In this document: positions 6,649 to 10,859 of the stretch, piece by piece
Layout: each line of letters starts with the position of its first letter
Numbering within the stretch: the first letter of the stretch is position 1
Source: CAZLBV01 sp964557845
Lineage (GTDB): Bacteria; Acidobacteriota; Aminicenantia; Aminicenantales; Aminicenantaceae
Direction of reading: 5' to 3'
Assembly: GCA_964557845.1 (NCBI GenBank)
Contig: CAZLBV010000212.1
Span: 1-10,859, forward strand
DNA length: 10,859 nucleotides
Notes under the pieces: generated by a model
Databases searched by the model: none
What the model was told of the DNA's origin: nothing
What the model saw: the letters and a program-made list of their open reading frames with translations, nothing else
Made by a program: the position numbers and the translations under genes

Positions 6649-6739
6649 TCACAAAATAAAAACAAACAAAATCAATATGAATTTTTAAAACAATCATTGG
6701 CTTCATTACAAACTGCCAAGATTTAAGGAAAGGAGAGTC

Positions 6740-8419
6740 ATGTTTAAACCAAACCAATCTCTAGGATTTTTTTTCATCATCTTTTTACTGGTCACAACCA
6801 TTGGATCTGCAGAAAATAAAAAAGACGAAAAAATCTTTATTTCCAGCCATGAAATAACAAAGCAGAATATTAATAACGGCCCTAGTATAGATGTAAAACC
6901 AGCGGCAAAAAAAATAAAATTTGGCCAACTGCGAATGCATTATCCTGGGTATATCAGTGATATTGTTTCCGCAGATTTCAACAGAGATGGATACGATGAC
7001 ATAGCGGTTACCGATTGGAAAAATTATATTCGAGTGTTTAAAGGAAATAAAAACTTAAAGTTTAAACAGGTCTTCAAAAGGAACTTCGCTGAAGCCGGCT
7101 CTGACTTTGCTCCCCCTGCAGATTACAATAACGATGGGAAACTGGATATTGCGGTCTCAAACTCAGCCGATAATAAATACATTTCCATTTTTTTCGGCAA
7201 GGGAAATGGGAAATTTAAAAGAAATCCTAAATCCGTGCCGCTTAAAGAAGAATATAATTGGTTTCCTCCCAGAATCTTGTATCTCAAGAATTTTAATTTT
7301 GACGGCGACAAGCGCACAGACATGATCGCATTCCGGGATCCAGGGGGTTTTATGGTCTTTCAAAATATGGGCAGGGGAAAGTTCAAGGTGTCCATCTATG
7401 AAACCAATAGTCTAATTTGCAGAGCCATGGCTCCCGCCGATTTCACCGGAGACGGTCTCGACGACTTCTTTGGCTATCACTTCACTGATGGCGATATCCG
7501 GTTTTATAAAAACAACGGCGATGGATCGTTTACCAGATTATACAAAACAGATATGGACGGCCATATTTATAACCTCTATAGCGCAGATCTCAATAACGAT
7601 GGAAAACCTGACTACATCAGTGATGGATACTGGATCTTTCCCGGATTTAATGTAGAATGGGTCAGAGCATACACGATGTTGGGCAAAGGAAATGGAACCC
7701 TGGTTAAAAAGACAAATTTTCCGGATGATGGCCGGCTTACCTATGGAGCCGCATTCAACGATTTCAACGGCGATAACAAGCTTGATATAGCTGCCGCCCA
7801 ACTTTCAGGTATAAATGTTTATCCTGGACGTGGGACCGGAAAATTTAAAAAACCTACTGTTCTTGGAAATGGTTTGTCCATAACTCCCTCGGGAGGGGCA
7901 TTTAAAAACAACATCGCTTCCGGCGACTTTAACGGAGACGGAAAACCGGACATTGTCGGAGCCCAATTTTTCAAGGGCGATAATACCAAATATGCAAACA
8001 TCATGGTTTTTGTTAATGGAGGAAAACCTTCCGGCCTTAATATATCTGACCTTTTGATAGATATTCTTCAATATAATGCAGTCAGCAATACCGTCAGCTT
8101 CAAAGGCAGCTTCAAGTATTCCGGCAGCAATATTGATATCCGATATGATAAAACCGGCCAGCATCCCACAGATAGTGCTTTTATGGAATTTAAGGTCGAC
8201 TTGGAAACCTCCAGTGATTCCAAAAAAGAATATTCAGCCATTTATTATGCTACCGGCCAATTTCTTCATAATCCGGGAACAAGCTCAGGAAAGATCGACT
8301 TCAATTTCGAACTTCAGATCAGCAAGACCCTAACTAACTATCCCCAGCAAATTATCCTCAGTGATTTTTCTCTCTATGATTATAACTTGGTTAGAAGCAA
8401 TATTCTGCTTGAGGACTAA
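6740..8419 (+). CDS. Secreted FG-GAP/VCBS seven-bladed beta-propeller protein
   Basis: This 559-aa exported protein begins with a signal peptide: hydrophobic stretch at residues 8-22 and likely signal peptidase I cleavage at GSA-E near 24. Seven Asp-rich calcium-binding-type motifs of the form DxNxDGxxD start at residues 79, 128, 186, 234, 283, 341 and 396. They are spaced about 48-58 residues apart, which fits seven FG-GAP/VCBS blades closing one integrin-alpha-like propeller. The motif at 186 (NFDGDKRTD) is the most degenerate. Residues from about 432 to the end are a separate, probably beta-rich domain that I do not recognise. There is no lipobox, C-terminal anchor or sorting signal that I can name. 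The start is set by GGAG about 4 bases before the ATG. Likely role is adhesion or ligand binding at or outside the cell surface; no ligand is indicated by neighbours. Confidence 0.9.
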   Translation: MFKPNQSLGFFFIIFLLVTTIGSAENKKDEKIFISSHEITKQNINNGPSIDVKPAAKKIKFGQLRMHYPGYISDIVSADFNRDGYDDIAVTDWKNYIRVFKGNKNLKFKQVFKRNFAEAGSDFAPPADYNNDGKLDIAVSNSADNKYISIFFGKGNGKFKRNPKSVPLKEEYNWFPPRILYLKNFNFDGDKRTDMIAFRDPGGFMVFQNMGRGKFKVSIYETNSLICRAMAPADFTGDGLDDFFGYHFTDGDIRFYKNNGDGSFTRLYKTDMDGHIYNLYSADLNNDGKPDYISDGYWIFPGFNVEWVRAYTMLGKGNGTLVKKTNFPDDGRLTYGAAFNDFNGDNKLDIAAAQLSGINVYPGRGTGKFKKPTVLGNGLSITPSGGAFKNNIASGDFNGDGKPDIVGAQFFKGDNTKYANIMVFVNGGKPSGLNISDLLIDILQYNAVSNTVSFKGSFKYSGSNIDIRYDKTGQHPTDSAFMEFKVDLETSSDSKKEYSAIYYATGQFLHNPGTSSGKIDFNFELQISKTLTNYPQQIILSDFSLYDYNLVRSNILLED

Positions 8420-8440
8420 TCTGAATTATTAACTAAAAAA

Positions 8441-8475
8441 AAGAAGATAGAATATAGAAGAAAGAAGACAGAATA
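8441..8475. repeat. Imperfect 14-bp direct repeat between convergent genes
   Basis: AAGAAGATAGAATA (8441-8454) and AAGAAGACAGAATA (8462-8475) differ at one base and are offset by 21 bp. They sit in the 77-bp purine-rich gap between two convergent stop codons, where I see no terminator hairpin. Probably low-complexity drift. Confidence 0.5.
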
Positions 8476-8496
8476 ATAACTTGACCATTTTTTCAT

Positions 8497-9510
8497 TCAT
8501 TCATCTGTAAACAAGTAATAATCATAAAGAGAGCGGGCGATCTCGGCGATGATCTTTTCGCTCTGTTCATGATCTATCTCGGCTTCTTTTATAAAGACTA
8601 CCGCCACGATGTTTCCTGCATTCCAGGGAAGCTGGACAATACCAACATCATTTATCGTCTGTCCAATGGTCCCGGTTTTATGATAAACGACTGTTTCTTC
8701 CGGAAGCATTCCTTTAATCCTGGCTTCTCCGGTCTCACACCGCTTCATGATATCTATCAGAAGATTCGTATTTTCGTCATTTAAGATTTCGCCCTCCCAT
8801 ATTTTTTTTAGAAGGGTAGCCATGGCAGCCGGAGTTGCGGTGTCCTGTAGATCCTGATTGAAAGCATCCGAGGCTGTTTCTCTTTCCTCTTCGCTGAGCT
8901 TCTCAAGCTGATCATCCAGCTCTTCATCGATATAGTCCTTCACCTCTGTGAAAGTTTTCATCCCCAGATAATCGGCGATAAGAACATAGGTTGGACGGTT
9001 TATATCCATATCTGTAATTCCAATTTCACGCATTTTCTGCGTTACCGCCGCAGAGCCGCCAGCCTGTTTCATGCACAGATCAGCGGCGCTGTTATCACTT
9101 ATCAACAGCATCAATTCCAGGAGATTGTGCAAAGACAGGATGACCCCGGGATCATCCAGAAGGCTGGAAATTATTCCGCTTCCGGGATGGAGATCAGTTT
9201 CCTTTAGCTCGATCATATCTGAAAGCTGTATTTCGCCTTTTTCTACCAGAGAAAGCAGTTGGACGGCAATCGCTATTTTATAGGTACTGGCCATAGGATA
9301 GCGTGTATTCTCATTGTAGAAAAAAGACCGGCCAGATTCTAAGTGAATGGAGCCCACTCCGACCGATCCGCCTGTTATCTCTTCAAACCACATGATCTCA
9401 TTTTTAAGACGATCTTCCGGAGTATTTGCCTTTGTTTGTGAAAAAATATTGGCATATACAAATAAAATTATTCCCAAAAAAACACACAAAAAGCCTTCAG
9501 ATTTTTTCAT
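8497..9510 (-). CDS. Exported class A beta-lactamase-like serine hydrolase with altered omega loop
   Basis: This 337-aa protein has an N-terminal hydrophobic export signal (about residues 7-24). It carries the class A serine hydrolase motifs: nucleophile motif STYK at 75-78, SDN at 138-140 and KTGT at 278-281, plus the TPAAMATLL helix at 226-234. In class A enzymes an R-x-E-x-x-L-N omega loop supplies Glu166, which activates the water for deacylation. Here the aligned stretch reads INRPTYVLIADYLG (170-183), placing Thr174 where Glu is expected. About 40 extra, largely acidic residues (184-222) follow before DTATP. Penicillin hydrolysis is thus possible but not assured; a slow acyl-enzyme or another ester/amide substrate is possible. 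AGGAGG at 9516-9521 lies 5 bases from the ATG, fixing the start. No bla regulators are adjacent. It is expected in the periplasm. Confidence 0.88.
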   Translation of the reverse strand: MKKSEGFLCVFLGIILFVYANIFSQTKANTPEDRLKNEIMWFEEITGGSVGVGSIHLESGRSFFYNENTRYPMASTYKIAIAVQLLSLVEKGEIQLSDMIELKETDLHPGSGIISSLLDDPGVILSLHNLLELMLLISDNSAADLCMKQAGGSAAVTQKMREIGITDMDINRPTYVLIADYLGMKTFTEVKDYIDEELDDQLEKLSEEERETASDAFNQDLQDTATPAAMATLLKKIWEGEILNDENTNLLIDIMKRCETGEARIKGMLPEETVVYHKTGTIGQTINDVGIVQLPWNAGNIVAVVFIKEAEIDHEQSEKIIAEIARSLYDYYLFTDE

Positions 9511-9543
9511 CCTATCCTCCTAAATTATCATTTTATAGAAAAA

Positions 9544-9595
9544 CCGGGATTATTCACAGTCCGATGTACATGCCTCATAAAAGTTCCGGGATTAT
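9544..9595. promoter_or_regulatory. Direct repeat and palindrome upstream of the serine hydrolase
   Basis: CCGGGATTAT occurs at 9544-9553 and again at 9586-9595, offset by 42 bp (about four helical turns). A perfect 8-bp palindrome ATGTACAT lies between them at 9564-9571. The sites are 34-85 bp upstream of the hydrolase start codon. Paired sites with this spacing could bind a regulator, but no regulator gene is in view. On the minus strand the second repeat includes TATAAT, a possible -10 without a good -35. Confidence 0.4.
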
Positions 9596-9644
9596 ATGTT
9601 GAGAGATTTGGGGGGTCGGGCCCATATTTTGAGCTCGCCCATTT

Positions 9645-10859
9645 TTACATATTTGACTGGGGATCCAGGAAGTCAAAAGCTTTATCCATATCTTCATGAC
9701 TGGCAACGAGAACAAGAGTGTCCCCTTCTCTTATTTCGAATTCTGAAGAGGGACTGGTGATGGATTCCTCTCCTCTAACTATCGCAATGATGGTAGCTCC
9801 GGTTTCATTTCTCAAGTCTAATTCTTTTAATGTTTTCCCCACAGCAATGGAATGCTGAGGGATTAGGAAGGTTTCTGTAGTCCCAGCTTTCAGGAGCTCG
9901 GTTATTTTCTCCATGGATCTCTTAGTTCTAGAAAGCCCCCTTAACATTCCATAACATTCACTGCGAATGATCTTGATCTGGATATTTATAATGTTTCTGG
10001 GGATATGGAATTCCTCCAAAACTCTGGTAAAAATTTCAATAGAGGTCTCAAATTCTTGGGGGATCACCTGATTGGCTCCCAGTTGGTATAACTCCTCTAT
10101 TTCAGAAACAAATCTGGTTCTAACAAGGATATAAACTTCTCTATTCATTTCTCTGGCCGTCTTGACCGCTGCTTTTATGGCAAGAGGATCACAAATGGCA
10201 AAAACAACCACCTTGGCCTGCTTGATTCCTGCTGCAGTAAGCACCTCCCGGGAAGAGATATCCCCAAAAATAATGGGCTCTCCTTCTCGAAGTGATTTTC
10301 TCACTGTACTTGGATTGAGCTCAATAATGGTAAAAGGAATCCCAGTTTCCTTAAGAACCCGAACAAGATTCCGGCCGTTCAAACCATAACCACCAATAAT
10401 GACATGATTTTTTGGGATTCCTTTCTTTTCTTCAACATCTGCGGCCTGAATGGTTACAGGCTTATATATTCCCTCTAATTTTTCCGCTAGAAAAGGTGAA
10501 TACTTCATGAGAAAAGGAGTAGAAAGAATGGTCAAAATAGATGACGCGATAAAAATCTGAAAGACCCTTTCAGGAATAAGTCCATTAACTTGACCTACAC
10601 CCGCCAGAACAAACGAAAACTCTCCTATTTGAGCTAGTCCCAAACCACTGATAAGAGCAATTCGATTAGGATATCTCATAATTTTTACGATTAAGAAAAC
10701 AATTAGAGACTTCAGAAATATTATGATCATTACTAGAATGATAATGATGAATTTCTCATTCCAGGCAAATTGAAGATTAAGAATCATACCGATAGATATA
10801 AAAAACAAACTTGTGAAAAGATCTTTAAAAGGCATAATTTCAGCTGTAACCTGATAGCT
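9645..10859 (-). CDS. CPA2/KefB-type monovalent cation:proton antiporter with TrkA domains, 5' end cut by window
   Basis: The frame is open to the right edge (codons before the internal ATG at 10835 read SYQVTAEI), so the N-terminal half of the transporter lies outside. Counting from that Met, residues 7-20 (FTSLFFISIGMILN) and 60-79 (ALISGLGLAQIGEFSFVLAG) match the last helices of the CPA2 Na+/H+ exchanger domain; membrane segments end near residue 110. A TrkA-N/RCK domain begins at about 143 with the nucleotide-binding GGYGLNG at 148-154 and Glu172 at the end of the second strand, which favours NAD(H). A TrkA-C domain covers about 320-392. The protein probably exchanges K+ or Na+ for H+ at the inner membrane under nucleotide control. 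Neither K+/Na+ selectivity nor glutathione gating can be read from this fragment. The stop is 134 bp upstream of the hydrolase start on the same strand, with no clear terminator between. Confidence 0.92.
   Translation of the reverse strand, partial: SYQVTAEIMPFKDLFTSLFFISIGMILNLQFAWNEKFIIIILVMIIIFLKSLIVFLIVKIMRYPNRIALISGLGLAQIGEFSFVLAGVGQVNGLIPERVFQIFIASSILTILSTPFLMKYSPFLAEKLEGIYKPVTIQAADVEEKKGIPKNHVIIGGYGLNGRNLVRVLKETGIPFTIIELNPSTVRKSLREGEPIIFGDISSREVLTAAGIKQAKVVVFAICDPLAIKAAVKTAREMNREVYILVRTRFVSEIEELYQLGANQVIPQEFETSIEIFTRVLEEFHIPRNIINIQIKIIRSECYGMLRGLSRTKRSMEKITELLKAGTTETFLIPQHSIAVGKTLKELDLRNETGATIIAIVRGEESITSPSSEFEIREGDTLVLVASHEDMDKAFDFLDPQSNM

Larger units (their letters stand above)
6414..6739. 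other. AT-rich divergent intergenic region
   Basis: This 326-bp stretch separates the ABC relic (minus) from the FG-GAP gene (plus). It holds a candidate minus-strand promoter (6455-6482), a strong plus-strand promoter (6526-6554), a perfect hairpin (6627-6648) and the FG-GAP RBS. I see no tRNA and no convincing small gene in it. Confidence 0.7.

Noticed and set aside
7805..8164. 119-codon minus-strand frame inside the FG-GAP gene
   Set aside because: It is a shadow of the repeated coding sequence; the plus-strand frame has a signal peptide, RBS and seven conserved motifs.
9600..9647. GC-rich GGGCCC/GAGCTC stretch as a terminator after the antiporter gene
   Set aside because: Only about 4 bp of GGGC/GCCC pairing is possible and no T-run follows on the minus strand.
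1..10859. Novel multigene defence, mobile or biosynthetic system
   Set aside because: The genes are functionally unrelated, change strand repeatedly, and I find no integrase, transposase, CRISPR repeats, toxin-antitoxin pair or clustered unknown genes.

Overview
The window looks like ordinary chromosomal DNA from a bacterium with moderately low GC. The clues are a bacterial tRNA, good Shine-Dalgarno sites, sigma-70-type promoters and cleavable signal peptides. A secreted class A serine hydrolase, an SGLT-type symporter and an FG-GAP propeller suggest a Gram-negative, possibly an uncultured Acidobacteriota/Aminicenantes-like or related lineage. That placement is a weak impression from protein style and no marker here proves it. 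Both outermost genes are cut by the window edges.

Left part (1-2076): the 3' end of a membrane-anchored cytochrome b5-like gene converges on tilS, the tRNA(Ile)-lysidine synthetase gene, with only 9 bp between the stop codons. About 100 bp upstream of tilS on the same strand lies a tRNA with a CAT anticodon. It has a textbook promoter (TTGACT-N17-TAGAAT) and no obvious terminator before tilS, so the two may be co-transcribed. The tRNA most resembles elongator tRNA-Met rather than the TilS substrate tRNA-Ile2.

Middle part (2100-5703): three plus-strand genes that look independent. They are a SAM methyltransferase resembling mycobacterial phthiotriol O-methyltransferase, a small secreted protein of unknown function with a strong RBS, and a full-length SGLT-family Na+/sugar symporter that keeps the sugar-site residues of animal SGLT1.

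Decayed part (5704-6413): a second, diverged copy of the last 21 bases of the symporter coding sequence lies 90 bp downstream of the first. Next to it is an ABC transporter ATPase relic on the minus strand. It lacks the Q-loop and helical region, and its C-terminus reads like the end of an ABC-2 permease. I read this as deletion scarring of a former ATPase-permease pair.

Right part (6414-10859): a 326-bp AT-rich intergenic stretch holds a strong promoter (TTGACA-N17-TATACA) and a perfect 8-bp hairpin ahead of a secreted seven-bladed FG-GAP propeller protein. Convergent to it is an exported class A beta-lactamase-like hydrolase in which the deacylating Glu appears to be replaced and the omega-loop region is expanded. 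The window ends in the C-terminal half of a CPA2/KefB-type antiporter with TrkA-N and TrkA-C domains.

I see no CRISPR array, integrase, transposase, defence island or clear multigene novel system. The most interesting material is the ABC chimera, the altered omega loop and the tRNA-tilS arrangement.
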